Assembly (NCBI GenBank): GCA_002328185.1
Contig: DCWQ01000002.1
Coordinates: forward strand, 1-22,165
Length of the DNA stretch: 22,165 nt
DNA from: Dehalococcoidia bacterium UBA2158
GTDB taxonomy: Bacteria > Chloroflexota > Dehalococcoidia > Lucifugimonadales > UBA3495
Reading direction: 5' to 3'
Shown: in pieces, positions 7,329-14,440 of the stretch
How the letters are laid out: every line of letters begins with the position of its first letter
Position numbering within the stretch: position 1 is the stretch's first letter
Position numbers and translations under genes: made by a program
Notes under the pieces: model-generated
Seen by the model: the letters and a program-made list of their open reading frames with translations, nothing else
What the model was told of the DNA's origin: nothing
The model's database searches: none

Positions 7329-8395
7329 CAGCCTTCCACTGCCCAGATCAGGGGAAGGCTCTGGCCCTGCTTGGGCAACACCACTGTGGCCCGGCCCGTC
7401 GCGGTCGTGTCCCCCCGGTTGTTGGTCAGATCGACGTCGCAGTCCACGTGCCCGTAGCCGCCAACGTCGCGGACAGCGGTGACGGTCCCGGACGCGGTGA
7501 TGATGTCGCCAGGGTAGTCCATTCCCCTGTGCTCCACATAGAAGCGCCTGAACCAGCCCTCCGGGCCGGCCAGCTTGATCAGCAACTGCCCCAGGTATTG
7601 GTTCTTCAGTGACCCGTTCACAACAACGTTGGACAATCCCTGATGGATCTGGGCAAAGGGCAGGTCCCAGTGGATGCGAGCGTAGTTGCCGTTGGCGGCG
7701 GCCCAGCGCACCAGATGGGTGGTGGTCAGCGGGCCCTTGATCACCTGCTCCAACTTCATGCCCACGGAGACGTCTTCAAAGTGTTTCTGGGCCCCACTAG
7801 CATGAACGGACCGAGGGACTGTATGGTCGGGGGCTGGAGGTGAGATAACCACGGACTCGAGTCCCTTCCCAGATTCAGCGGCCGCTTGGACTTCTCCGCC
7901 GGGCGGGCGGCTCCGGTGGATGCTCACCCGGTCGGCCACGCTGATGGCGTCGCCGTGCTGATTGGTCTGGGTCTCCCTCCGGACCACGAACACCAGGGGG
8001 CCCGACCGGCCCTGCTTCTCGAAGATGTCCACGATGCGGAATTGCCGGGTCACCCAGTCCCCGACGTAGGCCGGGCGTAAGAATTGCCAGTCACTGCCGC
8101 CGTTCAGCCCGTAACTGTTAAAGGGCAACGGCACATCGAAGTGGGAGTCCTGCCCAGCACCGAAGTATCCGATGGATGGCGTGATGTCCTTCCAGGTGGC
8201 GAGCGGAGGGCAAAGCAATCCTTTGAACCGGCTTTTCGTAGCGGCGGATTTGTCGATATAAAGGGGGTTCGGGTCTTCAGTAGCGTCGGCCAGGTCGTAG
8301 GCCATCTCGTCGCTGAGGGGAAACCGGTTCTTTTCGGGGGAGGTCTCGCTGCCGATCAAGGCGCGGACCTCGGGGGTGATCAGTTCATCGGCCAT
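7328..8395 (-). CDS. MaoC-like two-hotdog-domain acyl-CoA hydratase/dehydratase
   Basis: Predicted to add water to, or remove it from, an enoyl-type acyl-CoA; cytosolic. The 355 aa contain two hotdog domains. The N-terminal FAS1/MaoC_N-like half (about 5-165) carries ATEDPNPLYID. The C-terminal MaoC half (about 200-345) carries the hydratase-2 motif region RWAAANGNYARIHWD followed by VVVNGSLKNQYLGQLL. In the canonical motif GDxNPxH both Asp and His are catalytic; here His242 is kept but the Asp position is Asn237, so activity may be altered. The open frame extends upstream to 8518. The ATG at 8395 is chosen because GGGAG lies 8 nt ahead and MADELITPEVRALIG is a family-like start. It is first in the operon and its stop overlaps the next start. 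Comparable roles are known for mesaconyl-C4-CoA or itaconyl-CoA hydratases. Confidence 0.85.
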   Translation of the reverse strand: MADELITPEVRALIGSETSPEKNRFPLSDEMAYDLADATEDPNPLYIDKSAATKSRFKGLLCPPLATWKDITPSIGYFGAGQDSHFDVPLPFNSYGLNGGSDWQFLRPAYVGDWVTRQFRIVDIFEKQGRSGPLVFVVRRETQTNQHGDAISVADRVSIHRSRPPGGEVQAAAESGKGLESVVISPPAPDHTVPRSVHASGAQKHFEDVSVGMKLEQVIKGPLTTTHLVRWAAANGNYARIHWDLPFAQIHQGLSNVVVNGSLKNQYLGQLLIKLAGPEGWFRRFYVEHRGMDYPGDIITASGTVTAVRDVGGYGHVDCDVDLTNNRGDTTATGRATVVLPKQGQSLPLIWAVEG

Positions 8396-8546
8396 GGGAT
8401 GCGCTCCCGGTGTGGTGGATAGAATTTTCGCCAGATAGACGCAGGCGTGCGCCGAATGCAGTTTAGCATACCCCAAATACGGCAGCCGGTGTATTATGTG
8501 GGCCGGCCGGAATACCACCGGACACTCAATTTACGGAGAAGATCAA

Positions 8547-9053
8547 ATGACTCTGAACGAGTTTTTGGAAGACGCCTTTAACGTCGAGCACGAGTACCTG
8601 ATGGACGCCCTAGGCGATCTGAAGCCAGACGAGTTGATGTGGCGCGCCGGCCCAGAGGCCAACCCCATCGGTTGGATCCTGTGGCACATGACCCGGGTGG
8701 AAGACATGTGGTTCCAGTTTTTCATCCAACGTCAGACCGAGATATGGGCACGTGACGGTTGGGACGAGAAGTTCGGCTTGCCGGCCAGGGACAACGGCTT
8801 TGACCACACCCCGGAGCAGGTAGCCGCCTTCCCGGCCTATAACCTTTCTGAGATGCTCCAGTACGGAGAGTTTGTGCGGGCCGCCACGCTGAGCTACCTG
8901 AAAACCGTCACCCCGGAACAGATGGATGAGGTCCCCAGAGATGCACGCCCCGAAATGTCGGTGGGGCGGATCTTCCGGCAGGTCATCGGCGAGATTTACC
9001 AGCACCAGGGGCACATCGCCTACCTGAAAGGGCTCATGAGGGATGCCAAGTAG
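8547..9053 (+). CDS. DinB-family four-helix-bundle protein
   Basis: Small 168-aa protein of the DinB/YfiT-like metalloenzyme superfamily: a four-helix bundle that usually binds a divalent metal through three histidines. Several members are thiol-dependent S-transferases, while most have no known reaction. Candidate ligands are His47 in ILWHMTRVED and His153/His156 in YQHQGHIAYLKGL near the C-terminus, the region where the family keeps its last ligands. The ATG at 8547 is used (GGAG 8 nt upstream); the frame is open to 8496, but the extension would run into the divergent promoter region. It is divergent from the hydratase/CoA-transferase operon (151-bp gap), so a shared control region is possible. 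Specific substrate unknown. Confidence 0.85.
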   Translation: MTLNEFLEDAFNVEHEYLMDALGDLKPDELMWRAGPEANPIGWILWHMTRVEDMWFQFFIQRQTEIWARDGWDEKFGLPARDNGFDHTPEQVAAFPAYNLSEMLQYGEFVRAATLSYLKTVTPEQMDEVPRDARPEMSVGRIFRQVIGEIYQHQGHIAYLKGLMRDAK

Positions 9054-9090
9054 TAGGTTAGATATCAGTACCAGAGGCGGCCGAGATTCC

Positions 9091-9123
9091 TTGACATACA
9101 TGTCTCCCGCCGGTAGCTTGACA
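9091..9123 (+). promoter_or_regulatory. Two TTGACA boxes upstream of the membrane protein gene
   Basis: TTGACA occurs at 9091-9096 and again at 9118-9123, and the first overlaps an inverted repeat GACAT-AC-ATGTC. The matching -10 for the first (TAGCTT, 17-bp spacing) is poor and none is visible for the second, so promoter function is only a possibility. Confidence 0.3.
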
Positions 9124-9193
9124 CTACCCAATCACATCCTGATTCGGCACAGGATTTACTCTTCCAAAACTGAAATAGCATCTGAATAGCGAT

Positions 9194-10198
9194 TTGAAAA
9201 AAATTGCCGGCTTCCTCAGAAACTTCTTGCTCCAACCAAAACTCAAGATGGTTTTGGGACTCGCTGTTAGCACGGGCATCGGCTTGGCCATGGCGCGGGA
9301 TATGGACTGGAGTTCCCTCTCTTCCGCCTTTGGTGATTTCCCCGTCTGGTGGGCCTTGATTTCCTTGGCGGTATTCTCGGCGGCCACGGCGATGCGCGCC
9401 TACCGCTGGCAGGTACTGTTCATCGGCGACAAGGTGCCAATACACCGGCTGCTGCTGGTGCAGAACGTGGGCATCGGCCTGAACAGCGTCTCCCCGCTAC
9501 GGATCATCAGCGAAGCCACGCAGTTCCTGATGCTCACCCTGCGCTACCGGGTGCGGGGCGAAGAGGTGGCGGCCACCCTTGGGATCCAACGGGTCCTGGA
9601 TTTCGTGATTGCGGCCATCTTGTTGATCATTGGACTGATGGTCTTGCCCAGCCTCAAGGGATTCGCACCCTACGTCATCTGCGCGGCGTTGATCGCCGTC
9701 TTCAGCGTGCTGGCGGTGCCTGTGGTCATCTGGTTGGGTTCCAGGCCCGGCCTCACTCACCTGCAGTTGCTGGCATCGACGTCGGCATCTCTCAGGGAGT
9801 TGGCCGGGGCGAGGGCGAGGCTCACCTGGTCATTCCTTTTGACCCTGGGGTACTGGATACTGCTGGGCCTCTCCGCTTGGGTCCTGGCCCACGGGATGAG
9901 GATTGATATCTCGCTTTTGGTTGCCACGTTGCTGGTGATTGGGACCCTCACGTTTGTGGCCCTTGTGCCTTCGTTACCGGCCTCGGTTGGCACATTTGAG
10001 TTGGCGGTCTTTTATCTGCTGACCACCATCGGCGTGGGAGACGGCGACGCCCTGGGGTTCGCGCTAGTGATCCACGCCATCCTCTTCATGCCCCCGATAC
10101 TTATCGCCATAATGGTCTTCGCCACCTGGGCGATCACGGGCCGCGGGAACCCCATCCGCCTGAGTTCCGACCTGGTGGCTGCCGACCCCGTAGACTAA
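9194..10198 (+). CDS. UPF0104 / LPG-synthase-TM family membrane protein (flippase-like)
   Basis: Integral membrane protein, 334 aa, with about eight hydrophobic segments (roughly 17-34, 51-67, 83-100, 136-152, 156-182, 212-233, 236-258, 265-281 and 288-314). It matches the lysylphosphatidylglycerol synthetase transmembrane/flippase-like family: the SPLRIISEATQFLML stretch followed by IQRVLDF corresponds to the conserved PxR...ERxxD region, and VPSLPASVGTFELAVF to the PxSxGxxE region. Family members are linked to lipid or polyisoprenoid-sugar handling; the substrate here is unknown. There is no C-terminal synthetase domain. The start is uncertain: the frame begins at a TTG without a clear ribosome binding site, and an ATG at 9248 (MVLGLAVS) is a realistic alternative. 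It has its own spacer on both sides, so operon membership is unclear. Confidence 0.82.
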   Translation: MKKIAGFLRNFLLQPKLKMVLGLAVSTGIGLAMARDMDWSSLSSAFGDFPVWWALISLAVFSAATAMRAYRWQVLFIGDKVPIHRLLLVQNVGIGLNSVSPLRIISEATQFLMLTLRYRVRGEEVAATLGIQRVLDFVIAAILLIIGLMVLPSLKGFAPYVICAALIAVFSVLAVPVVIWLGSRPGLTHLQLLASTSASLRELAGARARLTWSFLLTLGYWILLGLSAWVLAHGMRIDISLLVATLLVIGTLTFVALVPSLPASVGTFELAVFYLLTTIGVGDGDALGFALVIHAILFMPPILIAIMVFATWAITGRGNPIRLSSDLVAADPVD

Positions 10199-10277
10199 GC
10201 CCCGCAGGCTCCTTAGGCCCCCTGTTTTCACCGTACAGCGCATCGCTCCCCCTCATGGGCCAGCCATTGTCTCGCCT

Positions 10278-10283
10278 TATAAT
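10278..10283 (+). promoter_or_regulatory. Possible -10 box before the plus-strand binding lipoprotein
   Basis: A perfect TATAAT lies 52 nt before the chosen ATG at 10335, but no good -35 is found at 16-18 bp spacing. It suggests a separate promoter for the binding-protein gene. Confidence 0.35.
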
Positions 10284-10334
10284 CGAATGTGATTCCGTTG
10301 ATTCAAGATGGGAACAATGGTGGATGGGGTAGCC

Positions 10335-12026
10335 ATGAAACTTCTCTCGGCAAAGAAACTTCTTATCGTCGCAGCGGCTATCTTCGCCGTTGCTTGCTCA
10401 TCGTCAGGAGACAACCCCACGCCCGACACCAACATCTCCGACGGCGTGCCGGTCCCCTCTCCAACCGCAGTGGTCGCCCCTGCGCCATCCGGCTCATTCG
10501 GCGGCACGCTCAAGGTTGTGGCCGCGGCCGAGATTCCCCATCGCGACGTCCATCAGGAAGTCCAAGAAACGTTGACCGCCCTCGGGCCAGGACTTGCCTA
10601 CAGCAGACTGTTGAGGTTGCGGTCCGGACAGGGCGCCAACCAGCCGAACCTCCTGCTGGAGTGCGACCTCTGCGAGAGCTGGGAACTGGACAAAAACCTG
10701 GCCTATATTTTCCAACTTCGCCCTGGCGTCAAATGGCAGAACATAGCGCCGGTGAACGGCAGAGACCTCACGGCCCAGGACGTCGTTTTTAGCCTGGACC
10801 GACTGAAAACGCCTGGCTGGCCCAACGCCCCGCTACTAGCGTCCATCGGCGACGCCGTGGCCCTGGAAGACCTGGCCCTGCAGGTTGAACTGGCCCTGGA
10901 AGACGCAGATGCGCTTCTATCCCTGGCCGACGGACACGTCAAAATCGTGGCCCCGGAAGCCGTGGCGGTGACCGGCGATCTCAAAGACGGCCCAGTCATA
11001 GGCACCGGCCCCTGGGTCTGGCAGGAGACCGGGCCGAGTGAAGGCATGGAGTTCACCAGGAACTCCAACTATTTCGAAGGCGGGCTGCCGTTCCTCGACC
11101 AGCTAAATGTCACCGTCATGCGATCAGGGCCCTTGGCCGATTCACCTGACTCTATCGAGCTGGACAAAGTTGCAGCGTTCCGGGCCGGGCTGGTTGATGT
11201 CCTATCGGTTGGCCCTAATGAGTGGGAAATGGTCCAGCGGGGTGGTTCTGATTATCAGTCTGTAGTCTCCCGCAGGTCCGGCGCCGGCGTGGTGCTGGCC
11301 ATGAACTCCCAAAAGCCCAACCTGCAGGCGGCGGCCGTACGGCAGGCCGTGTTCCAGGCCATCGACCCCTGGGACTACCTGGACACTGTGTGGTCAGGCC
11401 AAGGGTTCGCCAGCGTGGGTGTACCCGTGCGGGAACCCGGCTGGCTGCTGGAGCGATTAGAGATGCGCCAGAACTTCTTCGCCGACCCCGGCAAGGCCCG
11501 CCAGTTGCTGGTCAACGCCGGCCAGACTCTGCCGGTAGACCTGGAAGTTACCGTGCGCATCGAGCGTACCGGCGGCGAGAACCTGGCTTTGGAAGAAAGG
11601 CTGATGGCCGATCTGACGGCAGTGGGCTTCAACCCCGAGTTGCGGCGCATGAACCCGGTGCAGTTCGACGACCTGGTCATGGGCCCAGTCCGTGACTTCC
11701 AATTGGCCGTGGGAGCAGTCCCTCCGACCTCAAGCACCAACAGCTATCTGTTCGGGCTGCTGCATAGCCAGGGTCAGTGGAACTTGGCCGGGCATGACGA
11801 TTCTCTGTTGGACTCCATGATCGAGACGCAGGCGGCTGAATTCAACGACGTTGCGCGGCGAGACCAGTTGGTGGAGATTCAGCGGCGGGTGTTGGACCAG
11901 GCTTATCTGTTCAGTCCGGTGACCGCAGCCTCAAGGTGGGTGTTCAGCAGTGACCTGAAGGGTTTCGAGCCCAACACGGCCCTCTCCGAGTACAACTTCT
12001 GGTCGAGGACCTGGCTGGACCGTTAG
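10335..12026 (+). CDS. ABC transporter family-5 solute-binding lipoprotein
   Basis: Extracytoplasmic binding protein of the peptide/nickel/opine (SBP_bac_5) family, 563 aa. From the ATG at 10335 (GGGG about 8 nt upstream) the N-terminus is MKLLSAKKLLIVAAAIFAVAC, a lipoprotein signal with lipobox AVAC and lipidated Cys21. A short Ser/Pro-rich linker and then GGTLKVVAAAEIP open the mature fold. YIFQLRPGVKWQ, GRDLTAQDVVFSLDRL and VIGTGPWVWQ are classic family motifs of lobe I, and the C-terminal SEYNFWSRTWLDR closes it. Two further in-frame ATGs lie upstream, but they would push the signal peptide inward. No permease or ATPase gene adjoins it on this strand; it converges on the oppF-like gene (63 bp apart). 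It may use the neighbouring importer or be an orphan. Ligand unknown. Confidence 0.93.
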   Translation: MKLLSAKKLLIVAAAIFAVACSSSGDNPTPDTNISDGVPVPSPTAVVAPAPSGSFGGTLKVVAAAEIPHRDVHQEVQETLTALGPGLAYSRLLRLRSGQGANQPNLLLECDLCESWELDKNLAYIFQLRPGVKWQNIAPVNGRDLTAQDVVFSLDRLKTPGWPNAPLLASIGDAVALEDLALQVELALEDADALLSLADGHVKIVAPEAVAVTGDLKDGPVIGTGPWVWQETGPSEGMEFTRNSNYFEGGLPFLDQLNVTVMRSGPLADSPDSIELDKVAAFRAGLVDVLSVGPNEWEMVQRGGSDYQSVVSRRSGAGVVLAMNSQKPNLQAAAVRQAVFQAIDPWDYLDTVWSGQGFASVGVPVREPGWLLERLEMRQNFFADPGKARQLLVNAGQTLPVDLEVTVRIERTGGENLALEERLMADLTAVGFNPELRRMNPVQFDDLVMGPVRDFQLAVGAVPPTSSTNSYLFGLLHSQGQWNLAGHDDSLLDSMIETQAAEFNDVARRDQLVEIQRRVLDQAYLFSPVTAASRWVFSSDLKGFEPNTALSEYNFWSRTWLDR

Positions 12027-12089
12027 CGGTTGCTTCCACAGTCGGCAATCTGTTCCAAAGGGTCCTCTAGATGGCCCACGATGTGCTCC

Positions 12090-13061
12090 TTAACTGTAAA
12101 GGTGGCAAGCCACCAAGTGGTCGTTGCCCTTGTCGAGTTGCAGCGGGCTCTCCACTGAGCATCGGTCCATGGCGACAGGGCACCTCGGATGGAACCGGCA
12201 ACCCTTCGGAGGATCGATCGGCGAGGGCACTTCCCCAGACAAGACAATCTCGTCCCTTTCGTCGTCGGGATGGGCGGGGAGCGCTGCCGAAAAGAGGGCT
12301 TGGGTGTAAGGATGGAGCGGGTTGTTGTACAGATCTTCGGTGGGGCTGTACTCAACGATCTGACCTAGGTACATCACAGCTGTCTGATGAGCCATGTAAC
12401 GCACAGTGGCTAGGTTATGCGCCACCAGCAGGAAGGCTATCCCAGTTTGCGTTTGAAGGTCTACCAACAGATTCATCACTTGGGCGCGGATAGAAACATC
12501 CAAGGCGGAGACCGGCTCGTCCAGTATGATCAACTTCGGATACGACGCTAATGCACTGGCCACCGCAACCCGCTGCCTTTGGCCCCCACTGAATTCGTGA
12601 GGGTAGAGGTCTGCTTGATCTTGATGGAGGCCCACTTGATTCAGGACCTCTTCAACCCGATCGTCTCTTTCCTGGTTTGTCACTTTCCGGTTAACTATGA
12701 GAGCCTCGGCTACTATGTCCCTGACCTTCATTCGGGGACTAAGGGATGACCAGGGGTCCTGGAACACGGCCTGCACCTGAGTCCTGAACTCCTGAAGTTC
12801 CTCTCCGCCAAATGATTGAATATCTTGGCCGTTGAGGTAAATAGCCCCCTCGGTTGGACTCTCAAGTCTCAGGATCAATTTGGAAGTCGTCGTCTTTCCG
12901 CAACCTGACTCCCCCACCAGTCCCAATGTCTCACCTTCGTTGATGGTGAAATTGATGCCGTCTACAGCTTGGACATAGCCCACCGTTTTCTGGAGTATTA
13001 ATCCCTTGGTTACCGGAAAATACTTCTTCAGGCTTTCAACACGGAGTAGTTCCTTATTCAT
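12090..13061 (-). CDS. Peptide-type ABC transporter ATP-binding protein, OppF/DppF-like
   Basis: Cytoplasmic ATPase that, with the partner ATPase, powers uptake through the two permeases. The 323 aa show Walker A GESGCGKTT (50-58), Q-loop in VFQDP (about 99-103), signature EFSGGQRQR (156-164), Walker B LIILDEP (177-183), D-loop SALD, and H-loop His215 in LLVAHN. The C-terminal oligopeptide-transporter extension has four cysteines (288, 294, 301, 319); in some relatives such cysteines bind an iron-sulfur cluster, which would have to be tested here. The start overlaps the upstream oppD-like stop by four bases (ATGA), typical of translational coupling. The last gene of the importer locus, it is convergent with the plus-strand binding lipoprotein. 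Confidence 0.95.
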   Translation of the reverse strand: MNKELLRVESLKKYFPVTKGLILQKTVGYVQAVDGINFTINEGETLGLVGESGCGKTTTSKLILRLESPTEGAIYLNGQDIQSFGGEELQEFRTQVQAVFQDPWSSLSPRMKVRDIVAEALIVNRKVTNQERDDRVEEVLNQVGLHQDQADLYPHEFSGGQRQRVAVASALASYPKLIILDEPVSALDVSIRAQVMNLLVDLQTQTGIAFLLVAHNLATVRYMAHQTAVMYLGQIVEYSPTEDLYNNPLHPYTQALFSAALPAHPDDERDEIVLSGEVPSPIDPPKGCRFHPRCPVAMDRCSVESPLQLDKGNDHLVACHLYS

Positions 13062-14065
13062 GTAGTAGCCTCCTGTTCTGTCTGAACCCAGGATGGATCA
13101 AGCATCCAGCATGCAGCCAAGTGGTTATCCCCAGCCTGAAAGTTTCCTGGATACTCCTGATGGCAGCGTGTCTGCGCGTGGATGCACCGGTCGGCGAAAT
13201 GGCAACCCTCCGGCAGATCAAAAAGCGCGGGCGGCTGCCCGTCGATGGCGAACAGCCGGTCGGTCTTGTCCATCTGAGGCACGGAAGCGATCAGGGCCTC
13301 TGTGTACGGGTGGGTCGGATTGTTGAACAGACTGCGGACATCGGCGCTTTCTACAATCCGCCCGGCATACATCACTGCCACCCGGTCGCACATTCGCGCC
13401 ACGATACCGAAGTCATGGGTAATGAATATAATCGCCATCCCGGTCTCTGCCTGAATATCTTTGAGAAGCCTCAGGTATTGGAGTTGGATCGTCACGTCCA
13501 GAGCGGTCGTAGGTTCGTCGGCGATGATTACGTTGGGAACACTTGCTATTGCGATGGCGCCCAGCACCCGTTGTTTCATCCCACCACTCATCTGGTGGGG
13601 ATAATCGTTTAAACGGGACTCTGGCGCAGCGACCCTCACGTTGCGCAGGGCTTCCACTGCCCGCCTAATCATTGCGCTTCGGTTTTCACGGTGACTGATG
13701 CTCAGCGCCTCGATTACTTGGTTTCCGATGGAGAACACTGGGTTCAGAGAAGTCTGCGGGTCCTGAAGAATCATGGAGATCTTGCGCCCTCGGACTTCCC
13801 GCATATCATGATCGCTCAATTGCACCAAATCTTCGCCGTCCAGGATGATCTGCCCTGATACTATCCGGGCCGCAGGCTTGGGTATAAGTCCCAGCAGGGA
13901 CAAGGCAGTCATTGTCTTGCCGCAACCGGATTCTCCCACAATTCCCAAAGTTTCACCCTGACGCAAAGAGAAGGAGATACCGTCTACAGCTTTAGTCACA
14001 CCCCGGCGATTGAAGAAGTACGTTTGAAGGTCATTAACTTCTAGGATTACGTCGTTGGTCGACAT
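13058..14065 (-). CDS. Peptide-type ABC transporter ATP-binding protein, OppD/DppD-like
   Basis: First ATPase of the importer pair, 335 aa. Walker A GESGCGKT (44-51), LQDPQTSLNPVF Q-loop region, signature QMSGGMKQRV (about 158-167), Walker B VIIADEP, and switch His in IFITHDFG are all intact. The C-terminal family extension contains cysteines in EGCHFADRC and TRCHQEYPG, as in the partner. One codon further upstream is a TTG; the ATG at 14065 is preferred, with GAGTG about 6-8 nt before it. It overlaps the OppF-like gene by ATGA. A candidate promoter lies 70-95 bp upstream, so the two ATPases may be transcribed separately from the permeases, which are separated from them by the propeller gene and a 375-bp gap. 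Confidence 0.95.
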   Translation of the reverse strand: MSTNDVILEVNDLQTYFFNRRGVTKAVDGISFSLRQGETLGIVGESGCGKTMTALSLLGLIPKPAARIVSGQIILDGEDLVQLSDHDMREVRGRKISMILQDPQTSLNPVFSIGNQVIEALSISHRENRSAMIRRAVEALRNVRVAAPESRLNDYPHQMSGGMKQRVLGAIAIASVPNVIIADEPTTALDVTIQLQYLRLLKDIQAETGMAIIFITHDFGIVARMCDRVAVMYAGRIVESADVRSLFNNPTHPYTEALIASVPQMDKTDRLFAIDGQPPALFDLPEGCHFADRCIHAQTRCHQEYPGNFQAGDNHLAACWMLDPSWVQTEQEATT

Positions 14066-14440
14066 CAAATCACTCAGCCTATCGATTTTGTTAGAAATTT
14101 ATGATTAGGTTTGCGCGAGTTTGAACGTTCCTATTGTAGTTCCCGACTATGAGATTCCAATCTTGTAAGCCAGCACAGTTTCTGGGCGCTACCAGTATTT
14201 TTCACGCCTAATTAAACCTGCCGAAATATAACATATTCGAATACATGATGCAAAGCTCGTTGGCGATTTCCGTCAAGATGTAACCAATTTACAAGTTTGA
14301 GCAGGAAATTCCAGCCGTACTAAGTTAACACAGGCAATTACTTCGCGAACTCCTTAATCTAGTGGCCAGGATCGGATCATTCGGTTTGAAGATTTTATCT
14401 TTATCGTACTCAAAGGCGCCCTTGTCGGAATTCCCAGACA
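14066..14440. other. 375-bp gap between propeller gene and ATPase genes
   Basis: No gene, tRNA or strong hairpin is seen. The part nearest the ATPases contains the promoter candidate at 14133-14160. The rest is AT-richer than the flanking genes and holds nothing else I can name. Confidence 0.55.
14133..14160 (-). promoter_or_regulatory. Candidate promoter for the oppD-oppF-like genes
   Basis: On the minus strand TTGGAA (14155-14160) and TACAAT (14133-14138) are separated by 16 bp, matching 4/6 and 5/6 consensus bases. Transcription would start near 14126, about 60 nt before the OppD-like ATG. Confidence 0.45.

Noticed and set aside
8396..8518. Upstream extension of the hydratase frame by 41 codons
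   Set aside because: The extension lacks family similarity, and the ATG at 8395 has a good ribosome binding site; the extension would also fill the divergent promoter region.
10205..10228. CAGG...CCTG followed by TTTT as a terminator after the membrane protein gene
   Set aside because: The stem is only 4 bp with a large loop, too weak to call.
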